The position numbers and the translations under genes were made by a program. 64,000 nucleotides of DNA, from positions 616,130 to 680,129 of the forward strand of contig JH720313.1 of NCBI GenBank assembly GCA_000231825.2, read 5' to 3'. A model generated the notes under the pieces. It worked only from the letters and a program-made list of their open reading frames with translations, was not told where the DNA came from and searched no databases. The stretch comes from Tetrahymena elliotti 4EA (lineage: Eukaryota; Ciliophora; Oligohymenophorea; Hymenostomatida; Tetrahymenidae). Position 1 is the first letter of the stretch. Each line of letters begins with the position of its first letter. This document shows positions 37,601 to 51,740 of this stretch, piece after piece.

Positions 37601-40600
37601 TTACAAATACATAATTTTAAGCTAAGCCGTAACTGTATTTGATTATCTTAACCAATAAATTTACAAGTAAATTAATTTTTCAAATATTTTTACTTTTACT
37701 TAAAATTAAAAAAAATAATGGTATGTGAAAAACATATTCCACAACCGCAAAAGATATTTTTTAAAAACTAAAAAATACAAAATTAAATGATATTTACCAT
37801 CTTAATATTTTTGAGTCAATATTTCTCAATTATTCTTAATTACTATTGTTGATTTACACAATGTAGACGAAAACGATCAAAAATAAAGAAAATTTATTTT
37901 AATCACACACAGCATAATTTATTGAGTTCTTAAATATTTAAAGATGGCTTAACTTTTTTCTAGGTTACATAAAAAATCAAGAAATAAATATACCAAAATT
38001 AAAAATTAACTTTATTAAAAATTTTCGATATTAATTAATGGATATCAAAGTAACTTCATTAACAATAGACAAGAAGAAAATTCAGACTTTATTTAAAATT
38101 AGTTTTTGCTCTTATTACATTTAATTATTTGTAAGCGTTTTGATTTTAAGTAATTAGGAAAATAGAGATATTTTGATCCACTACTTAAGATATTTTTTTC
38201 TTAATTATTAAAGTATTACTTCCAAATATTGCTCATAAATATAAATTAAATCTTGAATTATGATACTCCTAAAAAACATTTAACGTCACATCTAACATTT
38301 TGTCTTGGAAATTTTTAATTATCAAAGCTAATCTAAAAACACTTATTACTTTGTTTATTTACACCCATTTGGAAAAATACAAAATTTTTGATTAAATAAT
38401 TAACAAATTCAAGAGATTTATGCAAATTATTCACCCTTTTATCTCAAACCAAAAATTTTTAGAATATTTTATAAACTAGATTTAAAAAAAATATTTTATT
38501 TGAGAAAATATAATATGTTTAATTACTCAATATAAAAATAGGGTAAAGCAGCTTCATTCATAAATTATAAAGGGACTTGTAATAGATAAACCTAGATTTA
38601 CTTTAATTACCTATAACTCAGACACTTCTAAAAATCTATTTGTTTGGTCTTATGAAGATGACAAATCTTATGAGTTGGTAGGACATACAAATGGTATTAA
38701 TGGAGCATACCTTTAAGATACACTTGGTACATTAATTACCTATTCTAACGATGGATTTATTATTGTTTGGAATTATCTTAGTCAATCTAAAAAATAATTC
38801 AACAATCATAATTCATAACCTGTACTTGATTTAATTGTAAAACCTTTTGATAATAGTTTACCAAATGGAAGAATTCTTTTTATATCAAGAGGAGCAAATA
38901 ATCAGATTTGCATCTTTGATTATACTTAAAATTAACCTATATCATATATTTAGCTAAATACTGGTACTAACAGATTAGTAACAGATGATCTTTACTAAAG
39001 AGTTTTTGTTCTTTTTACCAATACAATCTATGTATACAGTTATTTAACAGGACTTAAAATTACTCAACTTCCTGGCTTCGATGGAGATATAGGTTAAAAT
39101 TTTATCATTTAAGGTAATTATATTATTGCAGGTGCAAAATTAGTTATACAATCATTTAATAGATAAACATTAAATCTGTTATTTTCTGATAAATCCACTT
39201 AAACAATTTATCAAATTTCTCTTCTAGGAAACCTTGTCGGAATCATTAGTAATGCAATTAATGACATTATTAAAGTTTGGAATTACTAAACGGGAACTAT
39301 GCTTTAAGATATGACTAATTAGTATTATTCTTTCCCTATCAATGGTATTTTAGCTGAATAAGAAGCTAATATATTCTTTGTGAGCAATATTAAAAATTAA
39401 ATTTTTACATTTAATCCTTTCTCTTAAAGTTTTTCAAAAGTGTAAGATTTTATGATTCTACCAATTTTCACAAGCGAATTAATAATCGAAATATTAATTG
39501 ATTATCAAAGTAACACTTTGATAGCATATAACAATAACTCAATCATGCAATGGAAATATTATTCCTATTTAGGATAGAGTGGCTAGAAAATTTCTCTTCC
39601 AACAAACTCTTTAGTAAATTTAGCTTACAACCCAATAAAAGGTATTTCAAAATTAATATTTATTGTAAAATTAACATAATTTTATATAAAAAAGATTTAA
39701 TATTCTATACAGATTTCGAAAGTAATGTATGGTTAGTATAATAAAACTCTCTTCAGTATATCATGTAGTTAAATACATAACCTCTACAGTCCATTGTGGT
39801 TGGAAACGTCCTTATAATTAGGGAGAAGTCAACAGTAAAAAGTTATGATACAAATTATTAACTAGTTTCAACTCTCTCTGTAGATTCTTTTCTTCTCATC
39901 TCTGATTAATCAGAAAACAATTTCTTTTTTATTGTTAATATGACATAAGATTTGGTAAAAGTTTAGGTTGATTAAAATTCTTCTACAATAACAATAAAAG
40001 CTACCTATCAGTAAAAAGATGGAGTTATTGGAGATTCTACTTCAAGAGTTGTTAAATACTTGATTAATACTAAGTTTAACCATTTAATTATTGGCTCTCA
40101 AAGTGGTGCTATTTTAGTGGTTAATTACTCTATAGATTAAAAATTTCCCATTTTTACAAATCATTCAAGCAGAATTACTTAAATATAATATGATTCTGAA
40201 AAAAACCTGTAAACAATCATCTTTTATTTCTATTCATTAAATATTTCTTTTATCTCAATTATAATGTTCTTGATATTTAATTCTAAAAAAAATCATCTTA
40301 TTTTTAAAAATAGAATGGTAAGTAGTTCAACTGATGGATCAATAGGTATCTATATTTACTCATAAAATGCTGTAAGTTTGATTACAAATATTCCTATTGG
40401 TGGACAAATAGATTAAATATTGCTTGATGCTTAATATGGGAGATTACTTATTTGGATTAATCTGCAAACAAAAATACTTGTCTTTAATATGTTGAAGATG
40501 AGCTTATCAGGTATGATTTTGGCACCTAGTGATACATATGTTTAGATGAAAATTTCTAAAAATTTCAATAGATATGCTATTTTTAATTTCTTTTAAGTGA

Positions 40601-43600
40601 ATATTTATGATAGATTAAGTTTTTAGCTTGTATCTAGCATTCGTTACCCTTCTGACTTAAATGATATAGTAGACGTAAATTTTTTAAGCACTGATCTTGT
40701 TCTCATAAATTCTAAGTCTAGCCTAAGAATATATTAAATATCTACAGGCTATGCCACAACAACTCTGAAAAATCAATACAGCATGTAAGGGAGCTAAATA
40801 GTTTCTTATAATTTTGATCCATCATCAAATATTGTAAACTTAAAAGGTGTTAACTATAAATCATCTTTTAATTACACATTCATAATGTACACTTAAAATG
40901 AGTAAAATGCAGCCTTCAATTAGAGTTTCTGCTATTCAAATATTTACAACTCGAAAAATTATTTCACAATGAAACGAAGCTTAGACTTGTTAGAGAATTC
41001 AATAACCCAATTTGGTTTATAAAACACTATAAAAATTGTGAAATAAAACATTATTTATTCGTCAAACTCAGTAATAAATTCATTTTCATAACTTAATTTA
41101 TCAAAATTTTTTATTTTGCAAATTTATTTTTTTAATCATAAAAAATTAGGATATGACAGATGTTATAAGCGTATTTTATCCTCAGTCAAGCAATTCCAAT
41201 TACAAAGATTTATTTTTCTATGATACTAAATAAAACGAATAAGGTAATTAGCCTCGCATTTTAGTAGATTTATAAAATGCAATTTCTGAATACACTCTTA
41301 GCTAACTATAACTAAGAAAATTTGCTTTGTATATTCACAGTTCTACCTTAAACTCAAACCCATAACCAATAAAATTTCATCCAAATACTTAAAGTTTTAT
41401 TTTCAATGATGGTGTAGTAATAAATAAAGATAATAGCCCATTAATCACTTAGGGATTCCTTTTTTCTAATGTTTCTTAAGTAATCCTTGAAGAATTTATT
41501 ATGAAAAATGTTAAATTTGATGGTACGTATACAAGCTTAAATACTAGATTATTATAAAACATTTAGTAGGGTTCGAGCTCTCTTTTTTATGTAAACAATG
41601 CAAACTATGTATACATAAAAAAGATAGTTATTAGTAACTGCACTTTTAAAAATCAAAATTTTTTTAAATTTGAAAACATTAAAAAAATAGTAATTGATGA
41701 TGTATAATTCAAAAACATTACATTTGAGCAAACACTAAATTAAATAAACTCCCTGTTTGAAATTATAAGTTCATAGAATATTTAAATATCTAATATTTAA
41801 ATAAATAACTGCTCAAGTTTAGATAGATTTAATGTTTTCTCAATGCATGGAAATATTTTAACAAATATGAGCTAAATAAATATGACTAAGTCAGAAAATA
41901 GCAGGATTTTATATTATCAATAAACTTACACTCAATCTTAGTTTTAATATAAAGTTATAGCAGATAGTTTAATCATGAGTTAATTTAACATTAGTGAAGT
42001 TGTTACAACTGCACTTTCTTTAATAGATATCTAAACAAATAATGTTTAAATATCAGAAATAATAGCAGCTTCTGTAAAATGTGAAAGTTGTAAAGGTTCT
42101 GTTATTTCTGCTGATGCAAGTTCATTTATTCTAAAAGAATCTAATTTCAAAAGCAATATTGCTTATTAAGGAGGATCTATAAGCTTAATGAATTGTTATA
42201 ATTAGTGCCAAATTCTATCTACATTTATCAGTAAAAATTAAGCAATTAATGGTGGAGGAGTTTTGCTTTAGGATAGCTAATTATTTTTAAAAGATACTAA
42301 AATAATTTAAAATACTGCACAAATCGGAGGAGGAATAAGATATCTTGGTATAATTCCATAATCTTTTATTAACAATTAATGGAAAGATAACAATAATACA
42401 ATTTAAGATAATACCGCCTCAATTTTTGGTGACAATTTAGGGTCTTATCCTAGGAGTATTTAGCTCACTTTTTAGAATAATAAAACTGAAGCCTCACAAG
42501 TTACAAATAAAAGTACTTTGATATTTATTTTTTTAAAAGATTTAGACATTTGTTTAAATTGTAAATTGAGGAGTTTTTTAAAATTACGAAAGACGACTCT
42601 ACTTTCTATGCCTCCTTAATAATCATTTTATTTTATTAAATTTATTTTTTATAAAATGTTTTATAAAAAAAGCTTCAAATGTTTAATAATACTACTAAAT
42701 TAAGAACTTTAAAAGTGGAGATAATTTTTTATTTAAGATTTAGCTGATAGATGAAGAAGATAAACCTGTTAAAATAAAGACTGAATCACTATCATAGTTA
42801 CCTCAAATTGTTTATAATGAATTAAATTCATACTAGTTTTAATGCACATAAGATAATGATAAGATTTAATTAAATTCAGAAACTCTAATTGGTTTGAATA
42901 AGTACGAAACATCATCTTACTCTTTTGTTTTTGATAAGCTTGTTATTAATTCTAAACCTCCTGGGAGCAATTATTTTTATGTAAAAACAAATGCAATTTA
43001 ATTGTAAAATCCACAAAATAATTCATTGTTCTATATGCCTGATTTTAATGAATTTGTGGAAATTTAATTTAGATCTTGTGAAATTGGTGAAATATTCATG
43101 CAAAAGTAAATAATAATTGAAATACCTTTATTTTTAATCACTAATTATTATAAATAAAAGACAAGCCGGCTAGCTTGAATATTGTAAATAATGTCCTGAT
43201 GGTATGTATTCATTAGCAGATCCTTATAGCAATAGCAGTAATAGTTTAAGTTGTCTTATTTGTCCTACAACTGCAGTTAATTGCTATAAAAATGTGATAG
43301 AGTTAAAAAACGGTTATTGGAGAGAGGATAATGATACAGATATAATTGTTGAGTGTATAAATGAACATGATAATTGCTAGGGAGAGTCTTCTGAAAGTAG
43401 ATTTTACTGCAAGGAAGGTCATATAGGTAAGATTTTTAGTCAAAATTCAATAAATTTATTTTTTACTCAATAAATAATAGGTCCATTATGTGAAACTTGT
43501 GATATTGAATCTACTGTATGGCCTAATCGCTATTCTTACATTGGAAACTACAAATGCGAAAAATGTGATTAACTTTAATCTTATTATATAATTTAAGGAT

Positions 43601-45366
43601 TTGCTTTTTTGTTGATTATTTGCTATGTCATATATGGAGTAATTTAATCAAATTTTGTATCTACTAAAAAAATTATTGGGTACTATTTAAGAATGGCTGG
43701 GTTTGCTAGTGTAGGGACAAGTGACTGTGAAGATTACACAAGTATTTTTCTTAAGTTTTTAATGCATTATCTATATATAAGCAAGATTGTAAATAAGTTT
43801 AACTTTAAATTACCTTTTGCTTTTGATTTTATTTAAGTTTAACTGTCAACTCCTGTAGATTAAATGAGATTTGTACCAGACTGCTATAGATCTATCTTTA
43901 ACTAATAACTAAAGCCAGTATATTCTAGATAAGTAATTTCTTAGGTAGTACCACTTTTCTACCTAACAGGAGTCACTTTCATTTACTTCATTCTCATTAC
44001 ATTTAAAAAAATCAAACACAACACAAACTAGATATTTAATGGACTAGTATTTCTCTTTATATTCATATAACCAGATTTATTATCTGGCTTGATATCTGCA
44101 ACTTCTTGTAGGACTATTGGAGACAAATAGTATATCACTGATGATATTTCTTCTCTCTGCCTTTCAAAGGATCATGTGATATTTATTCTCTCATTTACTT
44201 TGCCATTTTTCATTGTTTGGGCTTTTGTCTTACCTTTCATCTTATTTTATGGTATCTACAAGCTAAGAGAAAACCTTAATTTCATAAAAGCCCGTATTAG
44301 GTTTGGTTTTCTTTATCAAGAGTATCAATTAAAGATATTTTATTGGGAATTTTTAAAAATAACTCTAAAATTGATAATTACTATTACTAATAACTTCATT
44401 TCAGACAACGAAATACTAAAATCTTCAATTTCAGCTCTTTTCATACTTTTTTATGTTCTCCTTTCTATACGACTAAGACCTTACCAATCTCACTTATTTA
44501 ACAAATGTGATTAATTTTCTCACACAATTTTAATAGTTATTCTTCACTTTAATATAATAATCAATATTACAGATCAAGTATTTATCAAATCAGCTGCTAT
44601 CATTCTATTCTACTTTCTCCACTATTCATTTATCTTATTCCTTATTCTTCAAATCCTAAAATCTAAAATAAAATATTTACTAGTTTTCTTTGTAAAGAGA
44701 TTCCCTTACTATGAAAAATAATTCTCATCAATACTAAAATTAATGAATGCTAAAGTTACCAATAAAATTCTTGTATATAAAAACTGGAAAAAAGTATATG
44801 TCTTTGTTCACTTAAAACACTTCACAAAGGCAAAATAAAAAAACATCTCCCAGATATAAATATCCATCAGATAGGAACAATCTAAGGATTAAGTAATAGA
44901 GAACAAGAAAAGTATTTTTCATAATGAGTGCATTTTAAATACTCCAAAAACTGATGCTTAAGTTTTTTAAAATCATTCACATAAAAATGGTAATTTTTAT
45001 ACTTTTTATTAACTCCAAATAATATCCCTTAATTGAAATAGATTTAGACCATTCTTAAGATGATTAAAGCGTTTCTATTGAAATATAGAAAAATCAAATA
45101 TAAAGTGAATTTCCTTAAGTTCATTCAATAAAATCAATTGAAAGAGATTAAAGCAAAAGTAAAATTTTATCACTTTTATTTAAAATTTATTTATTCTTTT
45201 TATAGTTATAAAATCTAGTTCTGAAATTGCTTAATTTTCTAACAGAGAATCCTTATTTTCAAGTCGTGAATTAAATTCACTAATAAATACTCCCACAATT
45301 TAAGAAAACTATAACTTCTAAGATAAATTGGTTAAAACTTTATAAATCAAAAACTCGTAAAGCTGA
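34685..45366 (+). CDS. giant membrane protein: Cys-rich N terminus, WD40-like repeats, beta-helix-like region, multi-pass TM end
   Basis: About 3,000 residues; ATG 34,685, TGA 45,364-45,366. Order: signal peptide (NPIFISIALVIQINVLHS); Cys-rich segment (about 34,780-35,060); two sets of WD40-like repeats (SSDSRILVWDS; SASMDRNLVLWEIK; GHTNGINGAYL; SNDGFIIVWNYLS); an Asn/Ser-rich repetitive region about 41,150-42,500 resembling pectin-lyase-type beta-helix; Cys-rich EGF-like stretch about 43,170-43,570; then at least six TM helices (for example FAFLLIICYVIYGVI, IFNGLVFLFIFIQ, VIFILSFTLPFFIVWAFVLP) and a charged cytosolic tail. Introns include 36,983-37,190 and the unusually long 37,667-38,541 (875 nt), which splices in phase (Lys codon split AA/G), plus others near 40,210, 41,073, 42,550, 43,107, 43,430, 44,990 and 45,160. 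It belongs to a large ciliate family of putative surface receptors; the ligand is unknown. Confidence 0.8.
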
Positions 45367-46520
45367 TGAAAATTGTCTTTAAACAAAAAATAATCTCAAA
45401 ATGAAACATTTATTCAACAAAAAATAAAGTTATTTAAATTTAAAAATCTACATAATTTATTGATTAAGATTATTCATATTATTCAATTATGAATTTGTAA
45501 GAAAATAAATCTTATTTTTAAAATTATTTTTTCAAAAAAGTAAATAAAAAAATGTTTTGTATTAACTACTATATTTTTAATTGCCACTTTGCTATAATTG
45601 TTTAAGCTTGTATAAACAATATAAATATATTCTAATTAGCATATTTTTAAAAAAATACATACCTTAGAACCAACAAGTCATTACTTTGTCAAAAATAAAA
45701 AGTAAATACTTTTTTCTTGTTTTCATTATTACTAATATTTATTTTGTCAAATAAATCTTATTTCGAAAATTAATAATAATTAATTGTTTAAAAATAATAT
45801 AAATAAAATTCTTATAAACTAATTTTATTATTCTATATATTTAAAAGTAAATTAATTTAAATATATAAAAAATAAAAATCTAGCTTACTTTCTATCTTAT
45901 GTTAAGTAGATAAATTTATAATATCAAAATCTTTTTTTGAGAGCTTAATAAAATTTATCAAAATAAAAAACATATCTAAATTTTAAAACTTAAATTTAAA
46001 CTTGAAATATGTTAAAAATGAGAAGATTCAAATACTATGACTCAACATCATATTTTTGGTTTTAAAAAAATTAATTTTATCATCAAATAGAAGTATTTGA
46101 CATTCACATTTCATTCTATTTTGAAAAAGTTATTTAAATAGATGCTTGGTAAATATTAAAATACTATCACATTAAAATTGTTTTGAATGAATATTGAATA
46201 AAATGTTTAAAAAGAAAAATGGAATGAATGTATTCTAAAAATTGAAAAATCTATAAACAATATTACAACTTACTTCTTTGACTTAAAAAAGTAAGTAAGA
46301 TTTTGCTGTGAATAATTTCATCAAAGTTGTTGTGTGGTTAGTTGTTATAGAGCATTTACTAAGAAAGCAAATTTTATTATGAGTCGAAAGCAAATTATTT
46401 TCTTACATTTGGTGAATACAATCAATAAAGCCAAATGACATTTATTATAAAGCTTTAGCTTTCATTTAGAAAAAACATATTAATTATTGAATAAATTAGA
46501 TAAAAAATAAATATATTAAA
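45367..46520. other. intergenic, no gene seen
   Basis: 1.15 kb of A/T-rich DNA between two + strand genes. No conserved frame, repeat or RNA gene is visible. Confidence 0.5.
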
Positions 46521-47331
46521 ATGAAAAAATTACTTATCATTTTACTTAGCATTTGCTTAGCCAACTCTTTTTTCTAGAAATTAATTGTCACTGAATGCCC
46601 TCCAGCTCCAGATATTGACAGCAAATAAGACAGAATTATTGGATCCATTCCTTATTTCCTTTATTAAAATAGTACCGGTGTTTCTAATATTTCTACATCA
46701 GGTCTTAATTTGTCATAAATACTTAGAAATTCTTGACATAACATTTAATGTTGCAGATACTTAAATGGTTTCTAACTATACCTAATGCAATGATCCTCTT
46801 TACAACCAAGATGTTGTTCAAGTTTTTTTGGGTAGCGATGAAAATTATTTGTATAAAATATCTTGAAGTAAAGAATTTCAACATAATTATTATCTTTTAA
46901 ATTGCAAATTCTTAAAAATAAATACAATACTCGAAAAAAATAAATCTATTTTAAATGAAATAGCGTCCATCTAACTATTATTTTAATTTAACATAAACTA
47001 GGTTGATCCCTATCCTCATGGTGATTTGTTTGTTTCCAATACTGCTAACTCTAATGATTCATACTCAGGTATTAAGCGTGATCTTATTCCATGCGATGAA
47101 ACAGGAATTATTTATTCTGCTTAAATTTTTGACTTTGAGTACAAGGTTAATCTCTAAATTCCTGTTAAGCTTATCACAGGTTACAAAAAAGCTAACTAAT
47201 TAAAAGCCGATTTCTTCAGAATTAATTGTTCCTTGAATGGACCTATTGATTACTCAGGCTGGAGATCCACCCTTTACTCACCTCCTTGTTTCCACAAACC
47301 ATCCTTTTTCGGAGATATTTATCTTCCTTGA
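46521..47331 (+). pseudogene. secreted carbohydrate-binding family 9-like protein, apparently frameshifted
   Basis: A signal peptide (MKKLLIILLSICLANSFFQK) from ATG 46,521 is followed by VTECPPAPDIDSKQDRIIGS and a CBM9-like beta-sandwich: NYTQCNDPLYNQDVVQVFLG, DPYPHGDLFVS, GWRSTLYSPPCFHKP, ending FFGDIYLP at TGA 47,329-47,331. One intron of about 120 nt runs from gtaaag near 46,867 to the acceptor before 47,002. The family fit requires two single-base frame changes, both +1: near 46,697-46,700 (where ...NIST should continue QVLICHKYLEILDITF) and in an A-run near 46,855-46,858 (where LYK should continue YLEV). Ciliate relatives are secreted, lectin-like proteins of unknown role. Either this is a recent pseudogene or the assembly has two indel errors; the rest is well conserved. 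Confidence 0.7.
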
Positions 47332-48404
47332 ATAAAAATACTTTATAAATTTATAATAAAATATTTGTAATAAATATTATTAAACATTGAATAAATAAAT
47401 CATGAATTAACAACCTCTTTTACTTAATTTTTTAATAATGATGAATATTTTTTTTATTATTCCTTATTTCTAGTATATTTAATTAAATTATAGAATTCAA
47501 TACAAATTGATTCTTAAATAATATTTAATCTCATAATCAAATAAAGTTAAATCAAAGTTTATGAATTTAATCTCCAAAGAAATACATCTTTTGTGGTTAT
47601 TAAAGTTGAATATTCTTTTTAATTGTATCAGATTAAATTATGAGCGTTTATGCATCAATTTGAAATTCTGTGTTTTTGCTTAATTGTTAAATTAGAATCG
47701 AAAAAATAAATATTGTCTAAATAATAATTCTTTTCTTATTTAAATGAAAAATATTTAGGAATCTTGGATTAAAATTTTCAATTTTTTAGCTCCTAAAAAT
47801 GTTAGATTAACAATTTTAGCTCATTTAAAGTGAAATTCAATTAAGCAAATACAAAAAATTTATGATAAATTTGCTAAAGAAACAAACTACAGAACTAATG
47901 AGAAGCTAACATAATTAATTTTAAATATTCCAAAAATTTAAAAATGAAGAAACATCAAAAATTTGTGTTTGAATATTATTTCTATTATTTTTCTTAAGAA
48001 AGCATCATTTTTTTATGACTTATATTTTCTTTTTAAAATTGAAAAAAAAATACACAATTTGATTTGAAATAAAACATGAATAAGGTCATATAAATTTTTG
48101 TTTGTTTATTTACTTAGAGTAGAAAATGAAAATCTGTTAAAATTAGAATATTTTAGATTATTTCTTGATACAAATTATTAGTTCCAAAGGTGATCTAATA
48201 TTACTAGAAGAAAAAATTTACCTTCGAATTACAATTATAATAATCATTCTACACGTTTGAAATAAGCCTACTAAATTTTATTTTTTAGAATTAAGGCCTT
48301 GCTTAAATAACTCCATTAAAAAGAACTGAAATCAATCAAAAATAATTAATTTGAATTATTTTTAAAAATTTCGAAACTCAAAAAAAAGAAAACGTTTAAT
48401 TAAA
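47332..48404. other. intergenic, no convincing gene
   Basis: A + frame is open from ATG 47,402 to TGA 47,831-47,833 (143 residues, hydrophobic N terminus LLNFLIMMNIFFIIPYF). Its composition is that of random A/T DNA and nothing conserved is seen, so it is not called as a gene. The rest is A/T spacer and the promoter of the 48,405 gene. Confidence 0.45.
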
Positions 48405-51302
48405 ATGGTTGATTTCTAAAATTTTAAAAAGGCTTTAATTAGTGGTACCTGCATAACCACACTACTCGTTTTGAGTCTTTTTCATGATAACACTGATTAT
48501 TAGGAAACTGTTCTAGGTACTCTTCAATAAAAACTTGAAAATGATTTTTTTTAAGATGAAGGATTTAAAAAACTCCTGAAAAAATATGACAATTTTTGTA
48601 TTAATGGCAAGGAAAAGTCTCAGCTTGATACTAAATAACAATATGAAGAATTCATTCAAGGTAAACATTCAATATATATTTTTCAAAATAAGAAAATAAA
48701 AATAAATTATGATGGGTACATGGTGTTTTTCACTACATCAACATGGAAAAGAACTATTTTCATTTTTAAAATTTAAATAGTGGGGAGTTCTGAATAATTA
48801 GATAAGTAAAATTGATGTCATAAGAAATTAGGGGATTTAAAAAAAAATTTGTTCTACTTTATAATTTAAAAAACAAAGAAAACATCAAATTAGTTATTAA
48901 TCAGATCAGTAATTTAAATCGTGTAGAATTTTTGTGAAACATTCTATCAAATTTTCTTTTATTCCATCAATCTATTATATAATTTGCAAATCTCATTTTA
49001 TTTATAATCTTATTTTTAGAAACTCTTATTTATTTATTTTCTTAAAGGTCCTTGTGCTCCTATCATTTTTATTCCTGGTATCTTAGGGACATCTCTTTAG
49101 CTAAAAATAGATTGTGAAATCCTTCAATCTAAAAATCCAGAAATTTTTTCAAATTGTGGATGGGGAACATGTTCAAACTACAACTTACTCTAAAAGAAGC
49201 CAGCTTCTGAGTATAAGCTTTGGATTGGAGATGTCTTGTCTAAATCAAGCTTCTTGCAATTAAGTGAAAAATCAAAATGTTTTGGTGATTTGATAGGATT
49301 AGCCTACAACAAAGATAGAAATATACTAGAATCTAAAAAAGGATTAGAAGTTACTTGGTATGGAAACACAGAAGAGACTAAATAAGATAGTAAATGTGGA
49401 GCTAATTCAGTTAGAGATTTAAGTAAAAATCCAATCTTAAAATAAATGAGTTGCGCTGTTAGAGGATATGGTAATTTAATAGAAATGCTTGATTCAATGG
49501 GCTACTAATCGGGACTTACTTATCAAGCTCTTCCTTATGATTTTCGTTAGGATGTGTCTCAGAGTAACTATTTATTAATTTATCATTTTAAAAATTTGTA
49601 AAAAAAACATTAAAAAAATAGAAGAAAAATTATATTTTTTTCTATTTTATTTCATATTATTTGATTTTATATAATTCTTTCTGATCATTATGCATCATAT
49701 ATGATAATACAAAGAAGATTTTTGATTCGAAAATATTAGCCAATTAATGAAATAAAATACTTTGATATTAATAGGTGAGACCTAAATTTTGATTCCCAAA
49801 GTTATTGATCACATGTATAAAATGACTGGAAAAAAAGCTATTATTTTGGGACACTCTCTCGGGAATCTTCATATACTTAACTCTCTTTGTAATATATCTT
49901 AAGAAACAAAAGATTTAAAAATCAAGCAATTTATTGCAGCTGGACCTCCTTTTATTGGATCACCCAAAGCTTTTATAGGTATGCTTGGTGGAGATCCAGA
50001 ATATTTAAAAAAAGTATTAGGAAAATAATTTGGTATGAATTATTATTCTTAAATGTAATTATCATCTAGTTCTTCTAGCATTTTTGACATTCTCATCAAA
50101 GATTCTTTTGACAGGTAACAACCAATAAAATTGCTTTCTAAAATTTGTCTTTGAAAATAATTAATTTTTTTAGTTTATTGACATTTATTTTTTCATTTTA
50201 ATTAATTAAGAATTAATGAAAGAATTTTTAAAATAAAATAATTTTACTAAATTTTATAATATTTTATTTAAAAGGATTGATAATTTTATTATTTCTAAAA
50301 AAATTATTTTGATTTTAAAAAGATTTAAAAATGAAGATTGGATGAAAGAAGTAATAAGAAGGATAGACTATGAAGAAAATAATACTTTTGAAAATTCTAT
50401 TCCTTATAGCTTTTTACCATAATCTAATTAAAATTGTACTAATGATGTTTTTGAAGCAAGAGAAGGTGGTAGATGTACAAGTGGGTTGATTAATTTATAA
50501 AAAAAATCTATTATGACTATTAATGGTGAATAATTCAAAGCTAATAAAGAAGATATTTTAAAAATTATTGAGAAATACAGTATACACGATGTAGAATAAT
50601 CCATAAATTTATTAAATAAATCTTTAGAATCTAGGGGAGTTTATGATTTATTAAATCCTAATGTCCCAGTTTCAATTATTTATGGAAACATGCTTGAAAC
50701 AGAATGGAGTTTTAGTTATTAAAAAGATACAAGGGAAGTCTCTAATTAAAAAAATGATTTTTATTTTGCTGAAGATGTTAAAACCGGACTTGGAGATGGA
50801 ACTGTACCTACATTCTCTGCCATAATACCCGGGTTTAAATGGTTTTATGTAAAATATTTATTTGGTATTTTTATATCTAAAAATTAAAAAGTTTTAAAAC
50901 TGTTAATTATTAAAAAAATATTAAAAATCATTTTAATCATAGGAATATGAAAAATCTAAATAAGATAGTAAAACTGTTCAACTTGTAGAAATTTGTTCAA
51001 ACATTAAAAAAAGCAATCCCTTTTATGATTCTATATCACAATCAGGTGAGTATGAGTAAAGTAAATCTGATTATAGAGGGATTGACTGCGAATGCTCAAA
51101 TGGTAGTGACATTGGAAATTGCTATCATTCATGCTTTATAAATGATTAATTTTTCTTGAATTTTATAGCTTAGTCTCTAATAACAAATTAAAAATCATAC
51201 TTACCTGTCAGTTAATATACTTCTTAAGAGTTAGATGACCTTATATAATCTTGCCCTGCGCTATAAATATAAAAATAAGATCAAAAACTGAGTGAAATTT
51301 GA
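48405..51302 (+). CDS. LCAT/PLA2G15-like lipid acylhydrolase, paralogue 1
   Basis: A multi-exon gene. Exon 1 (48,405-48,660) has a signal-anchor (ALISGTCITTLLVLSLF). Exon 2 starts at 49,048 with the family entry motif GPCAPIIFIPGILGTSLQLK, then FSNCGWGTCS, LWIGD, RGYGNLIEMLDSMGYQ and ALPYDFRQD. After the intron near 49,572-49,772 comes the nucleophile elbow GHSLGN (Ser), then QFIAAGPPFIGSPKAF. Later exons give KNEDWMKEVIRRIDYEE, GLGDGTVPTFSAIIPG (catalytic Asp in GDGTV) and a C-terminal Cys-rich part with the probable catalytic His in CYHSCFINDQFF; TGA at 51,300-51,302. In the family the enzymes move or hydrolyse fatty acyl groups of phospholipids outside cells or in lysosomes. A closely similar paralogue lies 7.5 kb downstream in the same orientation with the same intron positions. 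Confidence 0.88.
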
Positions 51303-51740
51303 AATTGTCGAAGAAACAGAAATAAAAAACTCACTAATTAAGATTTAAATTTAATCAATTTAATAATAAAAAATTTATTTTTTTATTTATTAACATCCTT
51401 TAATAAAAAAAGTTAAATTTTACAATTATTTCAACAAATGTTTCTTCTTTAAATTTATAAGATAATTGAAAAAAAATTTTTTTTCTTAGAAGAAAACTTT
51501 TATATTTAAAAAAATAAAATTAAAGACCTTATTTTACATCAAATACAAAATATTTTATATTAAAAACTAACCAATTTTCAAATAACTTACAATAAAATAA
51601 AAAAAGAAATTTTGATTCTTAATAAAATAATGGAATCGTTTTAAACTTAAATCAATATAAAATACAAGAAACATATAACGAATAATTTTTTGAACCTATA
51701 TAGTATAGAAATTTTTAAGGAGAAGGAGCATAAGTAAGTT
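51303..51740. other. intergenic
   Basis: 3' flank of the lipase gene, A/T runs. Any left terminal inverted repeat of the transposon relic would lie here, but I cannot recognise one. Confidence 0.45.

Noticed and set aside
34685..45366. Two separate genes (34.7-37.7 kb and 38.5-45.4 kb)
   Set aside because: No start codon or signal peptide lies near 38.5 kb, and a GT-AG intron 37,667-38,541 joins the halves in exact phase into more WD40-like repeats.
47402..47833. 143-codon + strand frame with hydrophobic N terminus
   Set aside because: With TGA as the only stop in very A/T-rich DNA such lengths are common by chance; no conserved residues or paralogue were seen.
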